A stretch of 64,000 nucleotides of DNA from Myrica gale (lineage: Eukaryota > Streptophyta > Magnoliopsida > Fagales > Myricaceae), in NCBI GenBank assembly GCA_963930655.1, contig OZ005605.1, positions 24,311,501-24,375,500 on the forward strand, given 5' to 3'. The notes below the pieces were generated by a model. The model was not told where the DNA came from. It worked only from the letters and a program-made list of their open reading frames with translations, and did no database searches. The first letter of the stretch is position 1, and each line of letters begins with the position of its first letter. This document shows, one piece after another, positions 1-12,375 of the stretch. The position numbers and the translations under genes were made by a program.

Positions 1-144
1 AGGCACAACCACTGGTGGAACTACTACTTGTATTTGTTGGACTGGCATAGTGTTAACAGCGGAAACCGCAGCTTCACTCTCAGGGACCAAATCAGATGCC
101 TCTGCAGGAGAAGTGGACGTGGGGTTTTCCTCGTCGACCTCCAT
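1..144 (-). CDS. N-terminal coding exon of an unrecognised protein (runs off left edge)
   Basis: Reading leftward from the ATG at 144-142 there is an open frame of 48 codons to the window edge. The start lies in a GGCCATGG context. The peptide begins MEVDEENPTSTSP, is acidic and Ser/Thr/Pro-rich, and turns into a Val/Pro-rich stretch (VVVPPVVVP) at the edge. No stop codon, splice site or known motif is visible, so the product cannot be named. The sequence upstream (145-660) lacks long open frames and looks like leader and promoter. A low-complexity acidic N-terminus would suit a nuclear or regulatory protein, but that is a guess. That it is coding rests on the good start context and uninterrupted frame only. 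Confidence 0.5.
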   Translation of the reverse strand, partial: MEVDEENPTSTSPAEASDLVPESEAAVSAVNTMPVQQIQVVVPPVVVP

Positions 145-923
145 GGCCTAACCACAGCAAAATAAAAATAAAAAGCTGAAAGTTATCTTTCCCGTCAAGC
201 AAATTAACAAACATGGAGTGTGCAAGACAGCCAGTACGAAGAAACTTAAAACCCGTAAATTTGGCTTTCCAATGGAACGAAAACATAAAGAAAATTGAAA
301 CCATGAAACTGCCCAGTATTTCCCACTGAGCAAACGGAAACTAAAGCAGCAAAACCAACCACAAATTGAAATAAACCCAAAGGCAAACAGTAAGAAAAGG
401 CGAAGAGGGTCGTACGCCTTATCGAGATGTTCTTGCCGTGAGAACGTGTCTCCCTTTGGCGGGTGGTTTCTCTTATAAAAAGTTAAACCTTGAGGTATAT
501 AAAACGCTTCTGATTTCAGCGTTCGTTGCGGATCCGAGTGGAAGTCTCTGCTTCGTTATTCTTTTAAGCAGAAGACTACGAACTCTTCTATAATCTCATA
601 GCCGCGGCCCGCGGGGAAGCCGTAAGGGAAGTGTTTCACGGCGACGTGTTGTCGAATATGGAATACCAAAATTGGGGTGATTTTTTTTTTAAGTAAATAA
701 GTTTTTGTGTGATCCCTCCCCTCAAATTAGTCAAGAAAAAAAAAAGTTTTAATTTACTTAATTTTTTTAATAATTAGAACAATCTATTAGATCCAATCTG
801 TACCCTAAACTTTGCCCAAAATTTTGGGCCTAACATTTCCAACAAAATAAACATACTTCAAAATTTTTAACTTTTACCGGTACACTTCAAACTTTTCACA
901 AACCCCAATAAACTTCAACATTC
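145..923. other. Upstream/intergenic region of the left-edge gene
   Basis: No supportable gene. The first 500 bases probably contain the leader and promoter of the minus-strand gene starting at 144. From about 680 the sequence becomes A/T-rich. Confidence 0.4.
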
Positions 924-932
924 AAAAAATTT

Positions 933-1738
933 GGGTTAATGACCAAAATAGTCCCTGGGTTTTATGCCCTTTATCGATTTGGTCTCTGGGTTTCCAATTT
1001 GGTCACATAAGTCCTTACGTTATCATCATATATCAATTTGGTCCCTGAGTTTCCAATTTGGTCACATAAGTCCTTAGGTTATTCTCATTTATCGATTTGG
1101 TCCCTGAGTTTCCAATTTGGTCCCTGAGTTTCCAATTTGGTTACTTAAGTCCTTAGGTTATCCTCATTTATCGATTTGGTCATTCCGTCAAATTTCTACT
1201 TTGATGTCTCATCAAAATGAGCCACTACCCCCAAATCAATCTGCAAACAGAGAGCAACAAATAGAAAATCCACGACATGATTCAAATCTCAAAGATCACC
1301 AACGGCTTCAGATTGGATATCTCTTCGCTCCGTGAAAAATTGACGACCGGCATGACTGATTTTTGGTAAAACATGGATCTGGGCTCTCTTCGTCGATCGA
1401 ATTGGGGGTTTCCCCGTTCGATTTTTTTTTTCTTTCTTACGAATATGTCAGGTGGACGTGAGTTTTTTTTAAATAATAAAAAAAGCATACACGTGTCACG
1501 ATGTTATTGGTGGTGACGTGGCCCACCGTTAGCTGACTGTGCACGGAGGAGACGGAATTGGATGGAAGGATCAAATCGATAGATGAGTATAACCTAAGGA
1601 CTTATGTGACCAAATTGGAAATCCAAGGACCAAATTGATAAATGAGGATAACCTAAGGACTTATGTGACCAAATTGAAAACTCAGGGACCAAATCGATAA
1701 AAGGCATAAAACTCAGGGACTATTTTGGTCATTGACCC
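933..1738. mobile_element. Non-autonomous Mutator-like element with internally repeated TIRs and 9-bp TSD
   Basis: The outer ends are inverted copies of GGGTTAATGACCAAAATAGT. The element is flanked by an identical 9-bp direct repeat, AAAAAATTT, at 924-932 and 1739-1747, the duplication size of Mutator-like elements. Each arm is built of two to three imperfect repeats of about 58 bp containing a TTGGTCACATAAGTCCTTA-like core, so the TIR is itself a tandem array. The unique centre (about 1195-1560) has short open frames but nothing recognised, and no transposase is present. It must be mobilised in trans. Confidence 0.85.
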
Positions 1739-1747
1739 AAAAAATTT

Positions 1748-2703
1748 CCAAAATTTTGAGAATATTCTCCAAAATTTCCGTAAACAAACATACCCCGAAG
1801 AGCTATATTTTTTAAAAATTTGTAGCACTTTTGCATCTTTTTTTTTTCTTCTCTCTACGCGCTTTTGCATCTAGTTGAGCAATAGAAGACAATGCAGGGA
1901 AAACTCCAATGGATGTAGTCCTGGAAGAGCTATACAAAATTGAAAAAATATTGCAGGCCTGTCGTGGCTTCCCAATGGTGGGCGTGGTTAGAGCACTTAA
2001 AAACTTCAGTAGGGAGCCAAAACCTCTCTTCTTTGATTTGGATGTGGAATAGTGCTTGCTGCGGCCTGCAACACGGATGCTGGATCTCGTCCTTAGTTCT
2101 GAGATGGTAAGTGAGAATAAAAAAAATGCCATATAACAAATCAAACTAAAGATCCCTATCATGGCCGGTTTTTGGGGGCAAGCAAGTAGCTTTCCATGAA
2201 CTGATATATTACCACAAAACAAAAATAAAATTCACAAAAGAACGCACATACTTATGTCAAATACATTGAGAAACATATAACTCGGAAGAAAATCTCAATC
2301 AACTTCCATCAAAACTTACAGTTCTCTCAGACGATAATAGAGTAACCTCCACATTGACAGTTCTGAATTGTTATATACACATCAAGTACTATAGGATAAG
2401 GAAGTTTATAGAGGAATATACTAACAATGCACCCTGTCCCCACGGCACAAGCCACGTTCAAAAACTGCACGAGTCGTCCCAAGAAAACCTCAAAACATGC
2501 AGCATAAACCAAAATGGAAGGACTTGCCTTACCCAGATACCTAGAATAGCACAAACTCATTAGTCGATGTTTACGTACTGAAAAGGATCACAAAACTAAT
2601 CTTCCCCCAACCCAGTGGATTTCCTGCTCTGCTGGATCCATTATCAGAACCGGAAGAATCAAGGTTCCACTGCCTCTAGGCAAGTTCTTCACATTCGGAG
2701 AGG
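1748..2703. other. Gap: short coding-like fragment and 3' flank of the next gene
   Basis: At 1886-2053 (+) an open stretch reads EDNAGKTPMDVVLEELYKIE and onward to an in-frame stop. It looks protein-like, perhaps an ankyrin-type exon scrap, but has no start or clear splice sites. About 2230-2703 is probably the 3' UTR of the minus-strand gene ending at 2704. Confidence 0.3.
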
Positions 2704-4954
2704 TCATTCATATGTGAAGTTCACCCTCCTCCTTCCCCTACCATTTCTCCATCCACGACTCGTTTGATAGTCATCGCCCTGGAATCTTGAGGTCCTATAC
2801 CTTGACATGTGCTGATGAGAGGATTCATTTTTCCTTATGTTATCATCCCATATCCCCCAATATCCACCAGTTCTTCGACCATCCCCCTTATCTGGCTCAT
2901 TATTATATGTCTCCAACTCATTCGAACTATTTTTCCGCTGATCCCACCCCCACGAAGCATTCTGGTAATTTCCCCATCCATTATTTTCCCAGGCTCCATT
3001 ACTCTGATCATAATTATGTTCCCAAGGGTTAGTGCAGTTATCCACATTGCGGTCACGTTCCCCATATCCAGGATGGAAAGGCAAGTCGGTGGCTTGTCTG
3101 AAGTCCTCTTCAGCATCTCCCCATCCAGTGCAAGAAAATGGCTGATTCAAGAGGAGGGAATCACCTAGAATCACAGCGTTCTCATGTTTATCTCCCTCAC
3201 AATCAGCCTCGGGTTCTTGTTCCAAGTCCAACAGCAATTCAGGATCTATCCTGGAGTTCCAATCTACTTCGTCAATATACATATCTGGATCAGGCAATGA
3301 TATGTTGCAGGAAAGGCCATTAATCTCAGCCCAATATCTGTTTTTCGCATTCTTAAATGCCTCTTCACCAGCTGAGTCGTTCCATTGCACCACATTGTCA
3401 TAGAGATACATACACTTCTTGGTCTCCAAGACCTTTCGCCATGGAACTGAACCAACCAATGTGCAGAATTTCTTTTCCCAGGAAGGCACAGATGCTTGCC
3501 AAGCATCTGAAAACGAAAAGAGTAAAACGTTAGTTCAATTTTGCATGAACGGATCTTGTATCATACTCAAGGTAAGAAAAAGGATTAGAAAGTGTACGTC
3601 TTTCAGAAGGCAATAGCAGAGTTGACAGGAATAGAAAAGGATGAAACAAATAGGATAAGATCCTATTCAACCATTTGAACCTTATGGGCTATCAACATTT
3701 GCAGGTGGGCCCGAACCCATAGACCATTATGGTACTGTACCATAAGTCTACTTAAAATGCATACTAATGGCATTAACAGTTTTAAAAAAGAAGACAGGAG
3801 AAACATACAGAACATGACAGGAGATAGGATTAGGTAATACTACTGAGGGAAATGTAAGGCAACTCATTTTTATGATGAACATAACTCTTCCACAGATTCC
3901 ATTGTTCACCACTGTCATTTTCCATACTTAACAAACCTTTAGTGAAATCCACAGGCGACAAACATATTAAAGTTTCCATTCTTGTTACCCATGTTTTTGA
4001 AATCCACATCAGAGAAATTTTTTGAAATCCACAGTTCCACGTCATTAACTACATTTTCCATATCCACATCTGACAACTATATCAATATTCCCATGCTTGT
4101 AAATCTTATGGTTCCCATATCATTGTGAAAGCCCTGAAACTCAAACAAGGTCCCAAGTAACACATGTAAAATTAAATATCCCTTATCACATCTTGCATTA
4201 AAATTGAGCACCAATAAATGTCTTTCGTTATATATACCTTGTTAGTACAAGTTACAGCAGTTGAATCTTAAATTGAGTTTATATATATTAGAACCGATAT
4301 ATATAAAAGAATGAACAACCATCCTCTTACAGGGAATCTTTTGATATCAGTTCGAAAAGAGTGAGATACTTCAATGATCAATGATCATACTCTTGTCCCC
4401 CCACATAAATTCCTGGTTCCCCCGTCTATCATAAACTAATACAGGCTCACAGGCAAAAACATAAACACCCAAATTCGAGCAGGAAGCATCATAATATATA
4501 CGATGTACCAAATATCCAACCTCCATAATCAAGAAGTAGAACCCTGCCATTAACTACTTCTCGGCTTGGAAAAGGAAAAAGAAGAGTGAAAGAGACTTTA
4601 AGCTCAATACATCATGATCAAACAGAAACCGTTTCAAAATTCTTCAAGAGACCCATTCAATCATTACCTAAAACCCAACCGAATCCGAAATGACCTATTA
4701 GAATCGGCATCAAAGGGACAAGTACACATGCACAGACACACACAGGCGGCAAAATCAAATTCTGTTGAATAAAACATCCACTGGAAAATCTATTTTATAA
4801 TGAAAACAACAGACGAATTTCCCGTCCAACATCTAGAAAGAACAATAAAAGCCCAGAAACGATACTTACCGACAGGTGGCCTCCAGTTCTGTGATGTTGT
4901 CCCCTGAGCGTCTTTATGATGAATTCCACCTTGTTGCCTTCTCCAACGACCCAT
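2704..4954 (-). CDS. Plant-specific Trp/Gly/Asn- and RG-rich protein, two exons, 295 aa
   Basis: Exon 1 is 4954-4870, with ATG at 4954 followed by GRWRRQQGG and donor GTAAGT. Exon 2 is 3506-2704, with acceptor TTTTCAG. They join in phase 1 to give a 295-residue protein. Residues about 29-75 (DAWQASVPSWEKKFC, then VPWRKVLETKKCMYLYDNVV) look like a compact conserved plant motif. The middle is acidic (DPDMYIDEVDW). The C-terminal half is dominated by Trp, Gly, Asn and Ser and ends in an Arg/Gly patch (RGWRNGRGRRR). No catalytic domain is visible. RG-rich and W/G-rich tails are common in RNA-associated proteins, so such a role is possible but is inference. Both splice sites are canonical and keep the frame. 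The intron is 3507-4869. I recognise the family as plant-specific and uncharacterised, without a symbol. Confidence 0.85.
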
Positions 4955-7473
4955 ACTTAAAGCTGGTAAACCGCAAAGGCAAACACGCTTGAGACCAAGC
5001 AAAGAACCCGGGAACGTGATGCCAAAAAAGAAAAAGAAAAAAAACAGAGTCACAAACAAAGACGAATCTGCAATTCTCGGGTGTTGCAAGGTAAACAGAA
5101 GGGCCAGCGCTTGTAGGCTTTCCTTGGAAAATATTAATTTATAAGAAGCGGGAGGGTGGTCTGATCGGGTGAAAAGTTGTAGCAATTGACGAGTTTTCTA
5201 TCAGACAGGGAACTGTCGGAGGTATATCGAGAACGTTATAATGAGCGTTTTTTTTTAGAGAAGCCCCTTGATTTTGTGGGGGGTATCTGAAGCCCTTGAT
5301 TTTGGTTTGAAGTACTCTATTAGTCCATCTTTGTTCGCCTCTTAATAAGGACTCTCATTGATGGCGAATGAAAGTCGGTGGTAGTAGATACCACCACGCC
5401 GCCAAAGGGGAGTGTCCTGGCTCACCTTTGCTCTTTTACAATTATCATGATTTTAATAAAAACAAATATTACAACTAATGCCTTTGTTTTTATGCCCTTC
5501 CATCTATTCGTGCCCCCCTCCCCTCTTTGACATTCGAATGAAATTCAACTTCTATTCTTAAGAATATAATTTCTAACTATGAAAAAATAAAACTTTTATT
5601 GATCAATTTTTTTTAATTGTTGTTTAGGTGATAAAGTTGTGAAAATTCAAAAAATTATTAAAAAATTGAGAATGTCTAAAGTCGCAAACCCTGAATATTA
5701 ATTTTTTTAATGCAAACATAACTAAGTTAAAACTTTGATTAAGAAAATAATTTATCACACCCCCATCAAATCATGTCTTTATATTACAATAAACATAAAA
5801 TAATTTACTCAAATAATTTATCTCTTTATTTTTTTACTCACTACACAAAATTTTACTTTTCACTATTTTTTCTCGAAATCGAATAAAAATCTAATCTACC
5901 TCAATTTTCACAGCATTAAAATTCTAAAAAAATGTTGATTTGTAAACCCTTATCATTAGCCTTTTTTATGTAGTTGTATAGGTTTTCTTTACTTCTTTTG
6001 TAAATTTTATTTTACAAGAAAAATATCTAGTTAGAGTTAAGACAACCAACCTCTAAGAGTTATTTTGGAAATAGAACTATTTAGAGTTAAAACAACCTCC
6101 AATAGTTTATTTTGGAAATATAACTCATCAAGCAATTGGATACAAAATGAAATAAATCTCTTGGAAATCACCTTTTTCAAGTTTTCCTTTTGTAACAATT
6201 TTTTTTAATTGTTTTCAGTTGTCCAAATGGCAGTTTACGGAATTATGTTTGTTTCCTGACCCAATATCGGAAGTTAATTGTTAAAACAAGAAACTTTAAA
6301 AAAAAGTAAGTTATCTTATTTTTTTTATAAGCTTAGAGACGGCTATGTTTGTGTAACAAAATTTTAGTGACCTAAAATTTTATCATCATTATATAACATT
6401 ATCTCTTCACTTTTTTATCAATTTCCTAACACTTTTTTTACTTTTTCTCCACCTTTTTTACTCTCTCCTCACTTTTTCATCAACCCCAATACCTAAAACA
6501 AGAACCGTGTGGCATGTTCGTGTGGTAAAAAATTATATGATTATAGTATAATTGTTAATATTTATGTAAAATAGTGTTTTATAGGTGTTTGTGTAAATGA
6601 TAGAGAGAGTTGATTTGATGCAATTATTTAATAAAAAATTATTAGAATTAGGTGAAAAAGTATAGAAAAAATTTGTTATAGTTTTTTTAAAAAAAATATT
6701 GAAGTTTGTGTAAAAATTTGTTGAAAATTGTGTTAAATGTATTGATGTTTATGTTTGAATTTTTAAGATGCTGAGTGATAATTTTTTAAATGAATTTAAC
6801 TCCTAAAATTTTTTTGAAAACGAACTTGAACCAATACTTACAGTAACGACGCGGTAACTTTTTTTCCTTAATCGCATTAATTGTAAAACAACCCTTCTAA
6901 GCGTACAGCACGCGCCGGAGGAACGGGTGACGAAAGAACATCCGATACCGTTTGCCCAGGTAATCTCGATTCTCGAATGTGCGGCAGCATATCCGAATTG
7001 AAGAAAACACCCTGAGATAATTAATCTAATTCCTTTTCTCCGAACCTTGTTCGTTGAAATCTGGTAAATCTTTTAGAAAGTCGCAACCTACGCCGACGCC
7101 ACTCCACTTGTGACTTGCGTGGTACATTGTTATTGAATTACTTAACTGGCCCTGCACAACTATTTAACTGCCCAATGAATGAGACGGGTTGACCATTTCA
7201 TGTTCGTTTTTCCTGGACACGACTTTACTCCCTTAACTACCTAAATAAGACGATTTCACGTTTTTTTTTCTTGACCAAAATTAGTTAATATATTATAATT
7301 AAAAAAGCTCTCTCATCAAATTATTTATTTTCATTACAATAAATATAAAAAATTTACTAAATATTTTATTTTAGATTAATTACAAAAATCTCTTCAAACT
7401 TTTTCACTTATCTTAATATCCTATTCATTTTTAACTTGTGTGAACCCGTCTTTTTAAATTTACTTAAACGTTT
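4955..7473. other. AT-rich intergenic region
   Basis: 4955-5200 is probably leader and promoter of the minus-strand gene starting at 4954. The rest is strongly A/T-rich and has no supportable gene. An imperfect tandem duplication of about 55 bp lies at 6030-6125 (two copies of a TTAGAGTTAA..ACAACC..TTATTTTGGAAATA unit). Confidence 0.4.
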
Positions 7474-7749
7474 CATTTTTGTTTTTGATTCATTTTTAAT
7501 GATGTCGTACTATATTTTTCGTGACATGTGTTTATCAAGTGATTTCCCTCATATTATAAGATAAAAATTGACCTCGTAAACCCATTTATTCGTTGGCACT
7601 AAAAGAAAGGACATTTTTGTTTTTGATTCATTTTTAATGATGTCGTACTATATTTTTCGTGACATGTGTTTATCAAGTGATTTCCCTCATATTATAAGAT
7701 AAAAATTGACCTCGTAAACCCATTTATTCGTTGGCACTAAAAGAAAGGA
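7474..7749. repeat. Perfect tandem duplication, 2 x 138 bp
   Basis: 7474-7611 and 7612-7749 read as identical by eye over all 138 positions. The unit starts CATTTTTGTTTTTGATTC and ends CACTAAAAGAAAGGA. It has no coding content. The lack of differences implies a recent duplication. Confidence 0.9.
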
Positions 7750-8551
7750 AAAAACTCTAATTGATGTGTATTATTACAGTGTGTCTCGTTTATTCGACAA
7801 AGTCTTCCTCTGGTTGGCAAGCCGCGACTTCTTCCTCGTCCCATTCTTTTTTTTCCTAAGTTCTTCATCATCCTCATCCCATTCAATATATTGACATCAT
7901 CCATATTCAGTGGGGGCGGACGCAGGGGTATCGAACCCGTGCGTCCGCTACCCATAGATTGCCCAAATTTTTTTTTTTACATTTGTTTTTCTTTTTTTAT
8001 TTTTCTTCATAATTTAGTCTAAGTCTAATACCCATTAAATCCAGGTCCGATACCCATTAAGTCTAGGTCAAGGGTATCGAACCTAAAATAATTTTTTTTT
8101 CTTCATTTTTATTAGACCTCAAAAAATGTTGTGTTTTGTTTAGGATCCTTGTATAGGCCAAACTAAAGTTCTGACCACTTTTAAGATATATTTATCTAAG
8201 GAACTCTTTTACTAAATCTTGCTTATCCTGGAAATTTTGTTTTTATTATTCATAACATGATTTGCCATCAATTTGTTGCTTTGCATGTGGAAGTTGCTTT
8301 AGAGAACGTGGATATCTTTCAATTCTAAATCCATAGAACCTAGAGAAAGAAATTTCAAATGCATCCCCAGTAACCTTTTGTCAAAAGAAAAAAACAGGTA
8401 CAAATTGTGGTAGTAACAAAAAAATATAAGAAAAACAATCCCTACTGGTATCAAGACGTCAACCATCAGAATCATTTGTCATTTGTTCTAAAGTTTTAGA
8501 ATTAAGTAGGGAATTAACTTGAATTAAATCATCAAGAGTGATTTGCGTAAT
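7750..8551. other. Transposon-derived intergenic sequence
   Basis: No intact gene. Motifs like GGTATCGAACC recur at about 7930 and 8070, and the stretch leads into the hAT transposase relic at 8552, so it is probably the decayed body of the same or an adjacent element. Confidence 0.3.
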
Positions 8552-8688
8552 ATGATGGAAGATGACTGGATGGATAATTGCATGTTAGTGTACATCGAAT
8601 AAGAAGTTTTTAAAACTATTGAGAACGAAGTCATTTTGCAACATTTTCAGAAGATGCAAACTGGTAGGATCCAATTGTCACCTCTTAG
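8552..8688 (+). pseudogene. hAT-type transposase C-terminal relic
   Basis: The frame starting at 8552 reads MMEDDWMDNCMLVYIE, then a stop codon, then EVFKTIENEVILQHFQKM. This matches, from my knowledge of the family, the C-terminal tail of plant hAT transposases of the TTF/MYM zinc-finger group, which end in a pattern like DEWLND..VCYIE.EIF..I.NE.I..RFQ.M. An in-frame TAA interrupts it and no upstream transposase domain remains intact, so it is a dead fragment. Confidence 0.6.
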
Positions 8689-8842
8689 TCGCAGTACATA
8701 GTACGGTACATGTATTCCAATATTTTTAATGCTTTTAGTCCTTAATTTTTAATATTGTAACTCTAAGACATTATTTTATATTACGAAATATTTTTTTTTT
8801 TGTCATTTCAACTTTAAAATTCGATACCCAGGTTCCGTCAAT

Positions 8843-8989
8843 GTCCATATTCCCTTCTACTGTGAAACCGTAAAGGTCTTGGAACTTCACAGATCGATGT
8901 GCCCTCCTGGTATGGATGCTGGGCCTCAGGATTGGTATTTGGGTTTGGAGTTCCAAGGCAAGGTCTCTCTTGCTTTGTATTCCTTATAT
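8843..8989 (-). pseudogene. N-terminal fragment of a RabGAP/TBC-domain gene, start codon lost
   Basis: Reading leftward from 8989 the frame gives GIQSKRDLALELQTQIPILR, then PSIHTRRAHRSVKFQDLY, then GFTVEGNMD. From memory this closely resembles the N-terminus of plant RabGAP/TBC proteins, which begin MFGTQSKRDLALELQ and continue with KFQDLYGFTVEGN. Here the expected ATG-TTT is ATA-TAA, so the start is gone and a stop takes its place. Similarity ends after NMD and the frame drifts into unrelated A/T-rich sequence. No TBC domain follows. The preceding pyrimidine-rich stretch on this strand (about 9000-9080) may be the copied leader. It is a captured or duplicated gene piece of roughly 50 codons. 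Confidence 0.75.
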
Positions 8990-11195
8990 TTTTCGGAGTT
9001 AGATTGACAGATCGAGAAAGAAAGAAAGAGTCTGAGAGAAAGAGCAAGGTGATGTCTTTGAGAGGATCTGGTCAAATGAGAGAACCTCACAAGATCAGAA
9101 CCATGAAATAGTCTATTTTGGTGGCCAGAGAGGTTGAAATTGGATAAGGAGAGGATGGAAAGTTGTGGGTTTTCTTCAAATGGGTGTTGGTGTTAGGAAT
9201 TTTGATGGACGAAGACTATGGCGGAAGAAATTGACACCCGGTGACGAAAACATTACATTTGCCATGGCATGAAAGTCCCTTACGTGCCATTAACAGAGCT
9301 TGAAATATTCCTCTATCTCGAACCGAATGAAACAAGAAGAATCGACTTTCTACTAGTTAAAGGAAACCGAGAAAAGGGATGAAAAAACAGAAAAGAAAAT
9401 GCAAAAGATACTGGTTATAGATCGAGAAAAACCCAGAGAAAAGAAGTGGGTAATGGGCTATGTTTCAGCACACTAATAAAAGAGTTGGAATTATTTGGGG
9501 TAGAAGATAGAAGGAGAGACTAGAGAGGGTTGGAAGCACCAAGAAAATCCAAAGTTTTTGGGGGGTTTGGCCAATTAAGGTTCGGAATCGTTTGAGGGAA
9601 TTAACAGGAAAACTGAGTTCCGAGTCTCGGAGCTTAATTATTGAGATAAGTACGATAAATTTTCTTAATTATTTCATTTATTTTTTTTTTATTATAATTT
9701 AGTTATATAGACTCATTGTAATAGATTTGTTATACAAAATTTATTCTCCTACGAATAAAATGAAAATTTATCCATTCAACTACTTGATTACCTGAACCCA
9801 TGATGCCCCGTTTGATCGTCTCACCTTCGCAACAATTAAATATGCTCTTCAGAAGTCTTAGATATTTACTTAATGTTAATTCACTTGTAGAATTTCTCTT
9901 GTATTTTAAAAATTAATGGGTCGCCTCATTTTTTTTTTATATTTTTAAAATGTTTTTATTGCATATGCTGGCTTTACCGAAGAGGGTCAGAATTATTTAT
10001 TCAGACGGTGGCAAATGAACCAATTTTTTGACACGTAAGCGCTACGTCACCAGAAAATATCTTCGTAGGTGCGGTTGTTTAAGGAAAAGGTCATATGTAA
10101 TCTCTCACAGCAGATAGGGGCCCACTTCCTGTGAACAGATACTGAGAGACGTGTCTCCACTACATGCTTTAAATCTCATATCGTGTACACGTAAGCGAAA
10201 GGTGGGGGGAATTCGGATCTCTATCCCATGGGAGAGGGGGAGCCGCTTCCCCCGTCTTTTTTTTTTTTTCGTTAATTTTGTATTCTTGGTACTCAAATCT
10301 CTCTCTCAATCACGAAATCAACAACTTCTGGCCCTGTGGAACACGTGCACGTTATTGGCAACGACGACATGGATTCTCATGATCCGTGTTCACGGACATG
10401 AATGCAGATCAGCAGCAATAGGGAGCCCAGAATGGGAAAGCTAACCCTTGGGTTTTGTCGTTTGGACACAAGGCCGAAAGAACAATAGGCTGAGAGAGTT
10501 GGTTTGGTTCATTTTTATTAAAAGGCTCACAGCCCAAAATTGCAAAGCTAATCCTTGAGTTTTGTAGTTGGGAATCTCAACGTTTTTTTTTTAGAGGGTG
10601 GGAGTGGGGGAAAACCAAGCTTGACCTGCTCTTCCTTGAGCATCACTGTAGGGCTCTCTATTTACAGTAGAATGTTAGGATTGAATCATAATTACAAAAT
10701 TCGAAATTTAGACCGTCAGCGCAGCTCTATGGAAGTGCAATGAATCTTGATCGTAGGGGTTCGATCTAAAGATTTCTTGCCCTTAACTCAGTTTTGAGCT
10801 AATGCCAAGACCAACCAAAAAGTAGAAGACCCAAACAGCAAAATTAGAAGCTGTTCGAATATGGAATAAACAACATTTATGGGAAAATAGCGCATACATA
10901 TGTACTCGATATAAATAACATGGGGGAAAGGAGCTCATTTAAGATATTTCTATCTAATTTATTCTTAAATATCAAAATATGTTGGAAGAGAATTATAGTA
11001 TATTTTTTAAGCGACAATTAACCGTCCAAATTTTTTTATAGAATACATTCTTACATAATCAAGTGGTTGATCATGATTTATTTTAAGATCTCAAAATTTA
11101 ATTTTCCTAAATACGAATGAGAGACACCTTGATTAATAGCCTGTTCTACAAAAAAAAATATTTCCTCTAAAAATAAAAATAATATTTACTAGACG
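8990..11195. other. Intergenic region with no intact gene
   Basis: 9000-9600 may be copied upstream sequence of the RabGAP fragment. 10100-10450 has a 97-codon open frame with biased composition that resembles nothing known. At about 10745-10810 (-) there are weak tRNA-like box A and B motifs (TAGCTCAAAACTGAG and GATCGAACCCC) that could mark an old SINE, but ends and target duplication were not found. Confidence 0.35.
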
Positions 11196-12375
11196 TGTAA
11201 TACCTCGTCTCGAAAAATGTGTAAGCGAGTAATTTAAATTTTAAACTAAAAGATATGGCGTAATCCTATGTTTGATTTTTGTATAGAGTTGAATCGTATT
11301 TTTAAATTTAAAGGAGCTGATATAGAGATGTGATCTATATTTGAATTTAAAGGTTTGAATAGAGATTTGATCTTGGGTTTGAATTTAAAGGTTAGGATAT
11401 GGATAAAGATTATTCTTATATTTGAATTTGAAATATATAAATAAATTTGAAATATATAAATAAGGATTTTATATTTGAATTTAAAAGTGATGGATATAGG
11501 TATGTATGAATTTTAAAAGTTGAAGAGATTGAAGTTAATAAATGGACGCAGATAATGTATATTGGAAACTAAAATTTGGATTGAGGTGATGTTACTAGTT
11601 GTTGAGGGATTGTTCGGAAATTATTGGAGAAACTTTAAAGATTGGTTAAACGTTTGAAGTAAGTGTTTATTTAATGAGATTTTTAAATATATACCGTATT
11701 TTATATGGTTTGAGGTATTATTTGGGAAACTTAACAAATTTTGGGTAAAATGAGATTGTCGAGATTTCGTGACACTCAATTGAAATACTTATAACTTGTT
11801 TTTGTGAGCATACTGTGAAAATTGTTCTTGCGCTGGTAATATATCTTTGTGGTATGTGTGACCAATTTGATACCCTCGCGGTATTTGGAGGTCTTTGTGG
11901 CTTGGAGGTTTGTGTGATCACCATTTTTTATTTTTCTATATTGCGCGGTCTTGGATATTTTTGTTACAAACTTGTATTTTTTATTTTGGTATGACTTACG
12001 TTGTTTTATTTTGGATTTTAGTTATTATGATAAAATTGTCTTTTCCCCAACCTCCATTGACTTACTACTTACTAAGCTAGTCGTAGCTCACTCTTTATTC
12101 TCATATTTTTCAGAGTTGACAGAATTAGAGAAATTTAAGGAGTTTCAGATAGATTTGTGTTTCGAAGACGTGTTTTGCAAGAGTACTTTTGGAGACTAAT
12201 ATTGGAGAATCCTTTTGGGAGATCTTCAATGATATTGGAAATATCGGATATGATAATGTAAATTTTAGGGCTCGGATTGATATTTTTGGGCTTTTTACGG
12301 TTTATGAATATTTTGCTGAGGTTGTACAAATTAGTTTTAAAATATTGGGGCCTAGATAAATGATTATCCATAGTG
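11196..12375 (+). mobile_element. Degenerate solo LTR-like sequence (Ty3/gypsy, Tekay-like)
   Basis: It begins TGTAATACCTCGTCTCG, a typical start of long plant chromovirus LTRs. Near 12055-12115 it has the familiar CTTACTACTTACTAAGCT..GTAGCTCAC stretch followed by TTTTTCAGAGTTGACAG. No gag or pol is adjacent. The right boundary and the target-site duplication could not be fixed, so the extent is approximate. Confidence 0.4.

Noticed and set aside
1812..2222. 136-codon minus-strand open frame
   Set aside because: Composition is irregular and no motif is visible. The plus strand over the same interval looks more protein-like.
10151..10444. 97-codon plus-strand open frame
   Set aside because: Contains a long Phe run from a poly-T tract, no recognisable motif and no supporting splice or promoter context.
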